Assembly (NCBI GenBank): GCA_050084985.1
Contig: JBITNC010000001.1
Span: forward strand, 134,850,001-134,914,000
DNA: 64,000 nucleotides
Direction of reading: 5' to 3'
DNA from: Nageia nagi
Taxonomy: Eukaryota > Pinophyta
The notes under the pieces were generated by a model, which did no database searches, was not told where the DNA came from, and saw nothing but the letters and a program-made list of their open reading frames with translations. The position numbers were made by a program, and so were the translations under genes. This document shows positions 26,101 to 41,100 of the stretch, in pieces (the stretch's first letter is position 1; every line of letters begins with the position of its first letter).

Positions 26101-29100
26101 ACTCACCTCAAATTAAGGTATATCTATACTCTTATCTTGTTTCAAGTTTTATTTGAAACTTAAATGGTTAGTCCATTTCAATTTCTTATTTTGAAGTTGA
26201 ATCTTGATGTTTATACTCACATGCTTTATTTGAGAATAATAGGCTCAAATTTAAGGTAAAATTATTACCTTAGTCACATGTTAGTAGTATTTCTTGTTTG
26301 CTAAATCTAACACATGTTATAAACTTAGATTGCAAATCTTATGATTTTGAGACTAACATGTGCTAAAATCTAACATTTTATGTTAATTGCATATTAGTAG
26401 TATAAAAGTTGCAAGTTTTTTTTCAATATTTGTTACTAATAAGAAAATTGTAAATAATACTATCTTAAAGAAATGAAGAGGATGATTATCCATCTTTGAG
26501 TAAGTTTGCTTAATATATAACATTACTATTTGTATTTTTTTTTTTTTAAAAGGAGGAAGATAGTATATTTAAAATAAAAAAAAATAAAATATATATATGC
26601 ATTTTATTAAGCAATTTTAAATATGTTATGAAAATTTGAGGAGGAAGCATTATTAAAAATAAATAAATTTGAAAGAGCATTTCGTAGCAAATTATCATAG
26701 ATTTCAATCGTAAGGAAGTTGTATAAGCTTCCAACTCCATGAGTCACCTTCATTAGAGACTGCATGACTCAAGTCTAGGAATTGTGTCCCCCTTCTATCT
26801 TTCTATTGCACCCCCCTTTCTTGCGCTTTTTTTTCCAAAAGGGGTGATGGCAGTGCTAGATATGGAGCTGAAGCATTTAGGATTCTCCACATGACTCACC
26901 CTAGCTACCATCTTCACCTTGACCATGGCTTCTGGCCCTATGCATTGCTTGAAAGATCTTGCATCAATGGTCATGGTATAAAATCAAAATCAAACTACAT
27001 AGCCATACACCAACAACAATGATGCCATTTGGCAATGCATTTCACACTCTCATAACAAAGATTGCTCATTTCTTCAATACTCCCATATCTAGATGGGAAA
27101 CCCACCATAATCATCTGCAACACCCTTCCTATACATTGACATTGCATAGAAATATAGCTTCCCAAGTTAAACCCACATTCATTTATGTCACTTGCAAGGT
27201 GTTGAACAATCTCACTTCCTCATTCTCATCCTCATTCTCTGATCAGATGAGTTTGCATAAGATTCAGTAGATATATAGTAGCATTATGACCAATCCCATG
27301 GAGGGGATTCACACCAAGGTCATTGAAATAAGCATGGATGCCCTCAACTAGAAGAAGAAAAAGGTGTGCCTTTTCTACTATGCTGAAACCTATGATCTTG
27401 CTTACCAGATTGCTACCAAATCTGATGCCATTGAACTTAGATCCATTACTTGGAGGAATTAAGTGATGTGAAGTCTACAAATCAAATTCTCTACTAAACT
27501 CCTTGACTTTATCACCAAGTGCACATCATTTCTTACCTCTTTTAGAGGTAACTATTCATTCACACCCTCGAATCCTTCTTGCATATTCATGATGCCTTAG
27601 TGATTTCCACATGGTTGATGGAGAGTAGGGCCCATGTGCAATTTGTGTGGCCTCTTTGAAATTTTTTGCTCTCGCTTCGCCTACTTTACATTTCGCCCTA
27701 ACATTGATCGAGCATCTAATATCTACGTCACCCATCCTAACGTATCATGGCTACTAATTGGTCATTGGTTTACCCTCAATTATTTTTTACTTCCCTCAAT
27801 CGGAGTCCCTATGATGGCTGGTAGCTATAAATTATTTTCTTAGCACATAGCATTGAATTTTTTTATCATAAGGGGGTTATTTATTCTTATATAATTATAA
27901 GCAACATTTTTTAATACAATTCATGCTAAAAGTACATAATATAAAATTGTCAAGTCAACAAATAGTTGGTGGAGGATTGACATGGGGTACATTACAAAAA
28001 ACAAAAGTCCACAAATAGTTGGTGGAGGATTAACATGGGGTACATTAAAAAAAAATCAATAAATAGTTGGTGGAGGATTGACATGGGGTACATTAAACTA
28101 TTTTAATGGAGAACTTAACAAGGAGATACATCACTAAAGTGGTTATGTGGTATCCTATGCTAACTAATTTTAAGTGGGCATTCACTATTTTTAATAGTGA
28201 TATTACACTAATATTTCTTACATACAAAGTAGCAATGTTTTTTTAATGGAGGTACATTTTTTTCTTATGGAGGCAAAATTAATGGAGATTCTTTAATTAT
28301 TTATTTATTCACACCACAACATTATTTATTTAAGTGTGAAATATTTAAATACACAACACATTAATGGATTAAAATTAATACACTTTGAGGTATGTAACAC
28401 TTATGTTACTTTTATCCCACACATGTTATGCTATGGTGTTTCAAACACTTTACTTTTGCCTTTGTTTCATTCTACAAGCATGCAGGTTCATTCATTGGGT
28501 AATCTCGCATTACTGCGTGCCTTCATCAAGTGATCATACTCACATTTTTTACTCCTATACCTCTTTTCATGCATTTTTTTCTTCTGTCCTTTATTACAAC
28601 AAAGCAAATAGGGGAGGATGCATTCCATATTATTTTTAAGTAAAAAGGGGAAAAAGTTTATGAGTATTTTTCTTAATTTTTAGATCCTCCTAACAATTTG
28701 CATGTCTTTTATTTTGTGATAAAATCTTTATGTCAAAGTATGGAATGCCTATTATTGGATTTTTTAGATCACTTAATTTTTTTTAAAAGACATGCTTATC
28801 ACTTAATTTTTTAAGCTAATAATGCATGCTTAGAACTTAATTTTTAAGTTGAAGTAATGCATGATTATTACTTAAGTTATGATGCCTTTTTATGCAAGTT
28901 ATGAGAATAATGCATTTGTTTTGATGCTTAAAGCTTAATTTTAAGAACTTAACTTTTTAAATTAATGCTTAGAACTTAGTTTTTAAGATGAATGAATGCA
29001 TGTTGAGTATTTATCCTTATGCAAAGTATGGAATGGACTTGTGCAAAAATGTGTATACTTCAAAATTAAGTATTTTATGCACTAATCCTTGGTTGACTAA

Positions 29101-32100
29101 TCTTTGCTTGCAAAAGTTAGCACTACCTATGAATTCATATACTTATACAAATAAGCATTATCTATATTGCATTATTGTGTTTTATGTGCATCATTGTTTA
29201 AGATGTCCTTAAATTGAAATTATTGCATTTGAGGTTTTTTGCTTATCTTGAGAATTTGAAAATTTATCGAATAAACAATTTGGTATAAGATAGAAGCAAA
29301 AATAATTCTTATTAATTATACAATGTTCCACTCACATGCCCAAATGGATAGCCAAACTAAGTAGAATCTTCAGCATGATCAAGAGAGTTGGAGTTAGAAC
29401 TCTCAGAATCTATGATAGGCAAATTGGGTATATTGAATAAAGTAGCACAAGTGATTGGAAAGAAATCACACCTGATATCGAAAAATGGGTAGTAAACACA
29501 TTGATCCCCTTCTCAAGTTAGTCTTGAAACATAAGTGGACTCCAAATGAAGATCTCAATGCCATACTGTAAATGCAATGATATAGGGGTGATAGTACTCA
29601 TGAGGATGCAACATGGTAGGACCTACATAGTGCAAAAAATAGAAGACAAAAGGTGACTATAAATAGTAAAGGATGATTTTTTGTGTCCAATTTGGATGAT
29701 AGATAAATTTGATTATGAGTTGCAACTGCTCGACATCCTCCAAATGATGGATAAAATAGATGGCCATTGAAGGAGACTTCGATGACCCTGTATGTGAACC
29801 AAGTTTTATTGCAAAGTAGTCTGTAGCATAGTGCAAACACGTTGTGACTCGACCTTGAATACATTGATAAAGAACTTCTTAAGGAAGATCAATATGAAGA
29901 CCTTCAAAAATGGTCATATCCATGATAAATGACAAGTGAGTCAAATCTCTCTTAAGGTTTGTTACATAAGTGAACGTGATGGTGATCAAATAGAATAAAA
30001 TGAACTTATAGAATTACAAACTAACTAGATCATCGATCATAAATAGGAACATCAAAATGAATTAACTATGCAAGCACAATAACCAATCTAATCGTGTACT
30101 TTACTTTAATAAAATGCTAGAAAAGATTCCCACTCATAAGCCCAAGTGGGTGCCACTTACAGCTTGATTAATGCTAGTATGGTGAATGATCACCAAAATC
30201 TAAAGAATTAGCATCATCTTCAGATATGCTAAAATTGGGTGTGCCCAATCCTAAGATGTGAAAGAGGCAAAAAGCGATAAGAAAAAAAAATTGATGACAT
30301 AAAATATCATATCCTCCTTGGTAAGCAATGCAAAAAGAGTACGTGAATGACCATTATAGTCTATGCTGATGAACTACCCATGTAATAGTGAGTGGTTCGA
30401 AATACTTCTATGGATGTAGGGAAGGTGATCTGATGTAGTATATGAATTGCAAAAGATAGCAATTGAATGGGGTATAAACCATTATACAGCATGTCCAATT
30501 AGGTTGACTGAGCAAATGAAATAATCGATGAACATGATTCTCATGATTGACATGAAAAATCATGCAAATACCATAATAATCATCTAGGTACAATTGAAAA
30601 AATACTAGTCACTATTGCAATAAAACCTCAAATGCGATCAAAACATGATTTTCTAAAGTTGCATAAATACTGTGATGCATTATGTTATCTTGGAGATCAC
30701 TCGGTAGGGCATGAAATTGAGAAACATCCATGACATATAACTAAAATTAAAAGATTTTAGCTCAAATAATAAATGCAAAACATCAAATGACAAGCAAGGA
30801 TCCTTTATGGCTATTTATAATGCATATGATTTATATAATCAAACTATAATTTAAATTATGACAACTGGAGAAAAAGATTCATTGGACAATGAATTTACGA
30901 TGACAAAATATCTCACCTACCACTCATTTAATTGATTAATGTCATATGCATCATGCAATATCAAGATGATAATAATGATAGTACCATTAAGCTGCATAAT
31001 GACTAAGTAATCATTATGCTATTTTTCTCTCTCATCTTGACTATTAAATTGAATAGTTTAATCATGAGCGATAGGTTGATCATCATGACTCCCATAGAGA
31101 ATTTTATCGCACACATGGGAAGTTCCTACCTGAGTTCTCGCAAAGAAACAAACATATAGGCAGACTTAGAGAATGCCTACCTTCGCCATGAACTGGTTGT
31201 AACAAAGGTTAAGATGGAGATAATGGCCCATCATTATAATATGCTACACTAAAAAAAGCTGTATATGTACAGTATTACCATGCACACTTGGTTGAGCATA
31301 ATAAACTACTAGCTGGGAAAAATATATGGGAATTACAAGCAAACGAGAATGAGCTACAAATTAGGCATAATGCAAGCAATAGACACTATGGAATGTGATG
31401 ATTAAAAGGAAAATAGAAGAAAAGGACCTTCTAGTATAAGGATATCCTTTGACATTTTGGTATTCACATTCCAAAGGAAATAGCATCTAAACCTTCTATG
31501 GGTCCTGCAGAAGTTGAACCATAATCTCAATCATAGCAATCAATCGCTCTGGTATGGAATGGAATTTTTTACATAAAAACCACACATCTTTTATTCACCA
31601 ATCCCCTTTCTAAAGTAGGATTGGTGAAATGTCCCTTTAGGGTGAGTATTGGTTGAATTCTTATTGAATTCTTTATTTGCTATTATAATATGTATGCACA
31701 CTTTCTCAAATCCAAATCCTTTATTTCCAAAAGAAAGTTCTTGATGAAACAACTGCAGCTTTGTTCATCTTTTTTTTTTACTTCCATGTTGGAAAGGTGG
31801 ATCCATTTTGATGGATTATGTTAGATAGCTAAATTCAAGCATCTTTTGTTGATGGCTTTTGTTACATGCATCTTTAGTTGACTTTATTCTGTATAGTATT
31901 GATTTTGTTGTACACCTTCATGGTAAGTTCACTCTTCATGAGGAACTTATTGTACAACTTGGCCAATCTTGCACTATTTAGTTATCCATATGTGAGGAAC
32001 TCTTATGTGTCATTTGGCACTATTTAGTTATCCATATGTGAGGAACTCATATGTGCATACTTTATTTTGATCTAAAACTATTAAGTTATTCATATGTAAG

Positions 32101-35100
32101 GAACTCTTATGTGTTATTTGTCATTATTCAGTTATCCATATGTGAGGAACTCGTATGTGCATGCTTTATTTTGATCTAGCACTTTTCAGTTATCCATGTG
32201 AGGAACTCTTATGTGTATTTTGGCATTGTTCAGTTATCCATATGTGAGGAACTTGTATGTGCATGCTCTCTTTTGTAATGATAATCAACACATGTTTTAT
32301 ATACAGCAGGTGACTATAAGTATTGGCTTGGCATCCTCCGTGATAACTTATAGTGCACCATAAATTTCACGTATCTTTTGTTGACTATAAATATTGGCTT
32401 GACATCGTTCATAATGATTTATAGTGCAACATAAATCCAAGTATCTTTTGGTGACTATAAGTATTGGCTTGGCATCTCTGTGATGACTTATAGTGCACTA
32501 ATGGCCACACTCTATTCTACTTCCATGATGATGGATTATTTACATATTGTTGATGAAATTTGAATCATTTCGATTGATTCATGCTACCACTTTCATCATT
32601 TCCCTTTTAACTAGTAGCATGGTTAAGATGGACTTTTCATTATAAAATCTTGGCTCACTCTTGCTAAAGTCAAGTTTATTTGTTATGATATCTTGACTCA
32701 CTCTTGGTAAAGTCAAGTTTATTTATTGTGGCATCTTGACTCACATTTGGTAAAGTCAAGCTTATTTCTTATGCCTTCTTGACTCACTCTTGGTAAAGTC
32801 ATGTATATTTTATGTGACATCTTAGTTCCTCTTAGTACAGTCACATTTCTATATGGCACCTTATGGATTTATGCATCTTAATGTGGTAATTAAGATGGCA
32901 TTTTGTGCCTTATGATATTTGTTTTGCCTTTATATATTACCATCAATATTGGTCTCGTTAGCATTTATTCTTGGTTGATTCATGTATTTGTTTGCTGAAG
33001 TTATCATCAAGGGGGAGAAAATGCTAGGTTGGTTGTATTGTTGTGATGACACCCCTCATATAAAACAAATACAATAACAAGAAACAAATATAAAAGAAAG
33101 AATGATAAATAGCAAAGATAAATGAAAGTATCACTTTTTTAATTTTGGATGCATATCAATTGGTTGATAGTGCACATGTCTTGATATATGCACATGTGAT
33201 ATTCTTAGATATCATAGTTGATGATTTATGTCATCCTTGTTGTTGTGCATTTATGATTTCTTGACATCTTTATATGCTTTATTGTGATCAATGTATGGAT
33301 AGTATGATTCAATTCATGTTGATATGAATGTATAATGTTTTTAACTGATCTTATTATAAGCTGATTATAGTTTGCAGGTTTCCTCTAAGAGATAACAGGT
33401 TACTTATGACAGCAGCTATGAGACTTCTTTTTTTTGGTAGTTGGATCTTCAACCTTCTTTCCTTTATATAAAGTCTCAAAAGGTCTCCTTTCTCTCAAAA
33501 TTGTAAATTTTTATTTGGCTATATGTACACTTTGTAGCATGAGTAAAACCTCTTTATATAATCATTATTTTTCTAATCATTCCCAAAATAACATTAAGGG
33601 GGAGTTTTAGAATTATAATGTTATTTAGGGCATTGTGTAATTAATATGCTTAGAATATTAATAATTTGTTAAATTTGGTTATTAGGTGATAATGAGGTCC
33701 ATGCATGGTGGGTAAAATAGTATTCTCCACCCAACTTAAAATAATATTGTTAGGTGGAATAGTGTTTCCACTAATAATTAAATGTAATTCTATATTGTAA
33801 CTTAGGGTTAACTAACCTATTGTGGTTAGGTTAGTTAACTACCTAAGGTTAGTTTTGAGTCCTATAAAAGGAGCTCATTTTGTGAAGATTAGTAAGAAGA
33901 TGAAGTGGGAAGTTGTTATTATAAATCTTAGTTAGTAAGGTCTTAAGCATGCAAGTTATGCTTCATGCTAAGAAGAGTCATGGTTGAGATCCATATGAGT
34001 GTACATTGTTTAAGAGTATAGTGAAAATAAGACCTAAAATGGAGTACTCCATGTGATGGAGGAACCACTATACATTTTGTGTTACTATGTGAGAATGCTT
34101 CTTAAGTTCTTAATTTAGAATGATTGATTGCTATATTTGATAAAGGTCCTACAAGTATTCTTGGGTTATGGAATCCTTCAATTCCATGAATTTGTTCTCG
34201 AGTTTAACTTAGCTTTAGATTTATTTAAAGGATTAATCTTAAAAATTTTATCCCTATCTATCTCTAATCTTTAACCTCTTTCAAAATTTATTTTTGTAAA
34301 AAGGAACCAACCTTTTCTATAGACTACGTAATCAAGTGAATAGGTCTCAAACTATTTCCTTCTTCAAGAAAGTCTTTATTTGTCTTGTATTATATGTATA
34401 GGGCATAATTATAGATGTTGTAGATGCCTGAAAATGAATTATTATTTATTAAATAATTTATTTTATAGCATCAAGGAATATTTTTTGTAAAGAGGGTTAA
34501 AATATACCCAAGGCAATGTAATGGACCATTGTACAACGTATAAGATGTTGAATATCAAAACAGACACAACAAATAATTTAGAAGGTAATGATCCCAAGAA
34601 TCAAAAGGGATCAAAATGTTGTTATAAAAGAATATCAAAGGGAACATAAACAAAATTGGTTGATATCAAATAAATATCGATGTATAATATCATCTGATCT
34701 AATAAAACAAAGGTATTTCATAACACTGCCTCTTCATAGATTTGTTACATGCTTCGTTATGCTTTCACACATTTCAATTTCTAGGTGTGGATCTGCATCT
34801 TTTACGTTGCTAACTGCATGCTCTTAGGCTATTGGCAATATTCATTTCTTATGGTTTATTACTATGATTGATGTATGATTCTTGTTATTTCATTTGGATG
34901 TGGATCTAACAAGGGTACATTATTTATCATGTTTAGTTGATGTTATTTTTTTGATATATACTTCAATATTACATTATAGACAAATAGTGCATTGATTTAT
35001 TATTTATACATTATTTTTAATTTACATTTTGGTGAACCTGACTATTTCAATTAATCTTGCCCTACCAACGAGATCTTGTGAAATTTTTGTAAAGGATTAA

Positions 35101-38100
35101 TGTTGTTAACATTGTGAAAAGAATATTTTTAGGCCATTAGTGATATGAAAAATGGAGCAAATTATAATGAAATTAGCCAAATCAATGGTTTTAATGCATA
35201 GTTCAGGTAGTAATTTATAGTCAGTTCTAGATCCAACAATTGCTGCAAGGTTAGCCAATTTTGGGACTTATAAGAGATCCTAACAAAAAGAGGAAGATTA
35301 TGATAGTGTCTTCGCCTCATCCTTGTTAGATGATATTTACAATTATCCCCTACCACTTGAACACAAGGCCCCTAAATTTGAGATGTTTAGCGGTAAATAA
35401 GACCCAAAGCAAAATCTTATTAGCTTTTAGGAGGAGTGCTTATTGAAACTGGGATCATAAGAGAAGTTGATGGTAAAGTTTTTCCCAAGGAGTTTAAAAG
35501 GTGATGCTAGCCAATGGTTCTACAATTTGTTGGGGGGATCCATAGATTCATTCAACTCATTGGTACAAGTATTCATGGGTAAATACAAGCATAATGTTAA
35601 AGAGCAAGGAACTATTACAAAGTTATGCGCCTTGCACCAAGGAAAAAATGAAACCCTAGAGAAGTATATTTCGAGATTCAAAAAGGTATGGCAATCTATT
35701 CATAGCAAATTGGATGAGGGTAAAATTTATGGCATCTTTAGAGACTCTATTTTGCCTATTATTAATTTGCATGCTCCAAGTGGCAAGGGTATGGGATTTG
35801 GGGTATTAGTAAAAGAATTATTACAAAAAGAGAATTTTTTACTTGAGGTAGGAGATCTCAAGTATACATATACTCCTTACAATAAGGATAATTATAGGAC
35901 ATACACAAATAAGGAAGAAAAAATAGTGAATATAGTTGATGCACCTGCATCTCCCCCTAAATTAACAATATCAGCTATAATAAGAGATAAAAGCTATACG
36001 TTTCCAATTTAGCCAAGATTTATTATGAGATATCTTATAAAAAGGGGTTTATTGTAGCCATTGGAGAGAACATCACAAGATGATAGTGTCCCAATGGGAA
36101 CTTCGGATGCTTATTGTACTTACTATCAAAGAAAAAGTCATTCTACAAATTTTTGTAAAGCATTAGAAGCTAGGATTTCGGATCTTATTGCAAAAGGGAG
36201 ATACAAATATAATAAAAAAGATTTAGATCCAGAGGTAATGGTGAACATAGTTTCAATGGATTAAGAATTTTGTGTTAGATTAGGAAGGGGGCACCCAAGG
36301 CACATTCCAAATCTAGTTATTACTAAAGAAGTAAGTGTCTCACCTGATCCAAAAACTTATAACATGATTGAGCAATTAAAAATTACTCCTGCTAAGATTA
36401 ATTTATATGATCTCATATCTACATTTGAAACACATAGAGAGATCTTATATGCTCTATTAAAAAAAGAAATAGTTTCTACCAATATTTCTGCTACCGTATT
36501 TTCAAAAAAACTTAGATCTATTAAGGAATGTGATGGAATTTCATTTTATAGATTTGAAAAGCTAAGTAAAAAAATTCTTGCTGAATGTTTAGCTTTGTAT
36601 ATTACACCTATGATCGATAAAAGAACATTGGTAGATAATGGATCAACTGTTAACATATGTTCACATAATTTTTCTATACATCTTCAAGAAAAAGGTGTAG
36701 AGATCCCTCCCTTAGAAGAAGCCACATTTCGAATTAGAGCATATGATAGTTCATCCAAAAATCTAGTGGGAATACCTACAATTTTGGTTACAATAGAAGT
36801 TAAGATAGTTGAAACTCAGTTTCAGGTTGTGGATTCAAAGTTCTCACATAACCTATTGTTAGGAAGACCTTCACTTCACAATATAGATGCAGTACCATTG
36901 ACAGTACATGGCAGGTTGAAATTTGAATATTAGGGTGAGGTACACACAATAATAGGTGATCTATAACCAAATGCCTTATGTAATGCAGAAAACATGGAGG
37001 AATTCATAATGACTTATTGTAGATATGAGATTGTATGTTTGGAAGTAGGTGCATAATTGAGAAATTTTAGAGATATGAATGGGAATGTACATAATTGAGA
37101 ACTTTGATGTGCTAGCATTCATAAAAGATTTGGGACAATAAAAAATTCTCAGTGTTGAAGGCCATCAATGATGTGCTATACTTATTAAACATTGTCAATG
37201 TCATGAAAATAGTGAAGATGATGGGGGTTCTTGCTTTACGACAACGATATCATCAAACATAGTAACCTAAATGATGGATCAAATGATGAACACAATGGGT
37301 AAAACCTTTCCATATCCTTTTGTTCATAAATACATGATTGAAAATTACAAATACAAAGGAGGGGGTTTAGGCAAATTAGAATAGGGTACGTCTTTTTTTC
37401 CTACCACCTTAGGAGTTTAGAAAACTAAGAATAAATTAGGTAGTGATCATAATACAAAATAAACAATGGGACCTGTCAATTTTATAAAAGAGTGAAATTT
37501 GATTTAGCTTTCTAATGATATTAATGAGGATTTATGGATTAACGATACTATACCACTTGAGTTTGATTGCTTTAATACTAATGATGATACCTTAGAATAC
37601 ATGGGGGTACATTCAAAATTACCTAAATCAAATGAGAAAAGGTAAAAAGTTCCATTCTTAGTGATTATGGGTATTTTGGATAGGAGGTGAAATTTAATGA
37701 AGTGTTTTAGGTTCAACAAGAGTATGATGATACATGTGATATTCAAGGATTGTACGAGTTACCATCATTATTACGATAAAAAGATGAATTGGCATTCTCA
37801 GTTGAGGAACTAGTAGATGTCAATATTGGGAGAAGTGACGAGGAAAAGTTGATCAAAGTTAGAGTTGCTCTTCCAACACCTCATCAAGAAAGGTACAAAA
37901 TAAATTTATTGAAAATCATAAGAATTTTGCCCGGTCTTATGTTGGTATACCTGGTTTAGATCCCTCTTTTGTTATGAATAATTTACCACTTAAGGAAAGG
38001 GCTAAACCAATTAAAAAAAAAACTAGAAAGATACATACTTCTAAGGCTTTGTTAGTCAAGAAAGAAATTAAAAAATATTTGAATGTTGGGTTCATTAAAC

Positions 38101-41100
38101 CAATTGATTACTCAGAATGGATGGCTAACATTGTTCTTGTTACAAAACCTACTAGAGAGATAAGAGTTAATACTGATTTTCATGATATTAATAATGCTTG
38201 TCCAAAAGATGATTTTCCATTACCAAATATTGATATGATTATGGATAGTATTGTTGGTCATGATACTTTTAACTTTTATGGATGGATTTTCAGGATATAA
38301 TCAAATTCTAATCAATTCGGCTAATCAACATAAGGCTACTTTTAGTAGACCTTGGGGAAATGTTTGTTGGAAGATTATGCCCTTTGGATTGAAAAATGTA
38401 GGTGCTACTTATCAAAGAGCTATGGTATCTATATTCCATGAGCATATTCATAAATTAGTGGAGGTGTATGTTGATGATATTTTGGTCAAATCAAAGTAAG
38501 GCCAAGACCATTTAGAGCTCCTTGAAGAGGCATTTCATATGTTTAAAAGGTAAAATCTTAGACTAAAACCTCAAAAGTGCACTTTTGGTGTTACTTCATG
38601 AAAGTATCTTGGTTTCATGATCTCAAAAAGGGATATTGAGGTGGATCCTAAGAAGGTAAAAGCCATAGTGAGAATGCCAACTCCAAGGAACCTTAAATAA
38701 CTAAGAAGTCTTCAAGGGAAGATAAATTTGGTAAGAAGATTCATTTCTCAACTTGGGGATAAATGTAGGCCATTTACTCATTTATTGAAAAAGGATTTCA
38801 AGTTTGTATGGGATGATAAGTGTCAAAAGGCATTTGAATATATAAAATAGCATTTACTAAATCCTCCTATCTTAGTACCCATGGATTTTGAAAAACTAAC
38901 ATATCTTTACATATCAGCCATATTATATGCCTTGGGGGCATTGTTATGTTAGAATGATGATGAAAATAAAGAGAGGGCAATATACTATCTTAGCAAATCT
39001 CTCATTGATTATGAAACAAAATACACACCCATGGAAAAACTTTGCTTTGGTATTATTTTTCCTATAGAAAAACTAAGGCATTATATTTTATATTACACTA
39101 CATATGTTATTAGCCCAGTTAACCCATTGAAATATCTTGTAGCAAAATAACATTTATCAAGAAGGGTGGCTAAGTAGTTGTTGTTATTGCAAGAGTTTGA
39201 CATTAATATGGTAAAGCAAAAATCTATGAAAGGATAGGCAATTGTAGACTTGATAGCCGAATTCCCTCATAACGATGCTACAATGATGCAAGAAAAATTC
39301 CCATATGAACATAATGTGGACTTGCTTTGTTAGTGATGTGCAACCACTGCTTGAGTGCTACCAATGACATGATGGTGAAGAGATAATGATCCTAAATGAG
39401 TTCATGTGCTACATGGAGGATAAACCTACAACTTGGAATTTGTATTTTAATGGATTGAAATGTACTTATGGAGTAGGGGCAAGTATTATTTTAGTGTCAC
39501 CTTCTAATGAGGTAATCCCTATGGCATATATACTTAGTTTTGAATGCACTAACAACATGGCATAATATGAGGCTCTAATTTTGGGATTGAAAGCAGCTTT
39601 GGTTTTGAAAATAAAGAATTTGGAAATATATGGTGATTCGTAGCTTTTTGTAAATCAAGTAATGATACATATAATACAAAGGATGAGAAATTGAAACCAT
39701 AGATGATAATGGTTTCTCAATTGCTTGAGGAATTTAAAAAGTATAGTATTCAGAATATTACAAGGACTAATAACAGGTATGCAAATGCAATGGCAAGTGT
39801 AGGCTCATTAGCACCAATTGAAATAGAAGATGAGGATACTATTCTCAAGATTAGACAACTTGGTACACCTTCTTACATTACTCAACTAGATGAGGTACAT
39901 ATATGCCTTATTTTCCTACAAGATGATCCTCAACAATGGTATGTTGATATTTACAATTATTTGAAAGATCAAATAGTTCCATCAAGTTTTGATAGAAATG
40001 AAAAAGTTAGATTAAAGAGGATAACTATAAAATATGTTATTATTGGTGAAATTTTGTATAAGAGGTCATTTGATAGTGCACTTTTGAGATGTATAACACA
40101 ATATGAAATAACAACAACATTAGAACAAGCACATGATGGGTTGTATAGAGGGCATTTCTTTACAAAAGCATTGTACACTAAGCTTTTACGGATTGGTTAC
40201 TATTATCCTACAATAGAGGAGGATTGTAAAAATCATATTAAGAATTGTTTATAATGTCAAAAACATGCAAATTTAGAAAAATAACCAACTCAAGAGTTGA
40301 ACTCCATAATTTCACCATGGTTATTTGGAACATGGGGCATAGACTGGATTAGACTTATTAATCCACATTCAAGGGAAGGTCACAAATTCATTATCACAAC
40401 TACAAAGTTTACCATAAAGTGGGTTGAGGCCATTTCGATGAAATCAGTAACACATGATAAAATCATTGCTTTCTTGATTGAAAACATCATTACACGGTTT
40501 GGAGTATCACAAAGGTTGATCATGGATAATGGGCAAAATTTCAAAGGTAAGGACATGAAAGCCTTTTGTAAAAAGTTTCATATTGCTCAAACATTTTCTT
40601 CAGTATATTATTCTCGAGGGAATGGTCAAGCAGAAGAATCAAATAAAACCATAAAGAGCATTTTGGTAGTTACATGGGATAAATACAAGGTAGATTGGTA
40701 TGAACAATTACCTTATGCACTTTGGGCATATAGAACAAGTATGAGAATAACCACTGGAGCAACACCATTTCATTAGTTTATGGAGATTAAGGTGTGGTAT
40801 CATTAGAGTTGGAGTTACCATATTTGAGAATTTCACTGCAAGGGGATATTTTATATAAAGAAGGAAAGAAAGCTAGATAACAACAGTTGGAAGCACTTGA
40901 TGAAGAAAGAATCAAGGTCATTAAGCATCAAAAGGCATATCATGCAAAGCTAAAGAGGGCATTTGGAAAGAAGATCAAATCAAAGAAGTTCAAAATAGTA
41001 GACTTGGAGTTGAAAGAAAATATCAACAAAACAACTACAAATGATGAAACAAAAGGAAAGTTTGAACCAAACTAGATAGCCCTAGTTATTATCATTGATG

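Larger units (their letters stand above)
25458..34189 (+). mobile_element. 8.7-kb LTR element, Copia-type primer site, no pol (LARD-like)
   Basis: Two LTRs (25458-26040 and 33605-34189) are flanked by ATTTG at 25453-25457 and 34190-34194. A perfect initiator-Met primer site, TGGTATCAGAGC, lies at 26043-26054, and AAGGGGGAG precedes the 3' LTR. These ends give the plus orientation. The 7.6-kb interior shows no integrase, RT or RNase H, only short ORFs and four tandem arrays. It must have been mobilised by proteins from another element. It sits in SCPL intron 1, antisense to the gene. Confidence 0.9.

Noticed and set aside
27634-27843. Organellar DNA insertion suggested by higher GC and a hydrophobic ORF
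   Set aside because: No recognisable plastid or mitochondrial gene was found, and it lies well inside the LTR-bounded element.
31930-32812. CRISPR-like array of repeats
   Set aside because: Units are contiguous or nearly so without unique spacers of constant length, and the setting is a plant retroelement.
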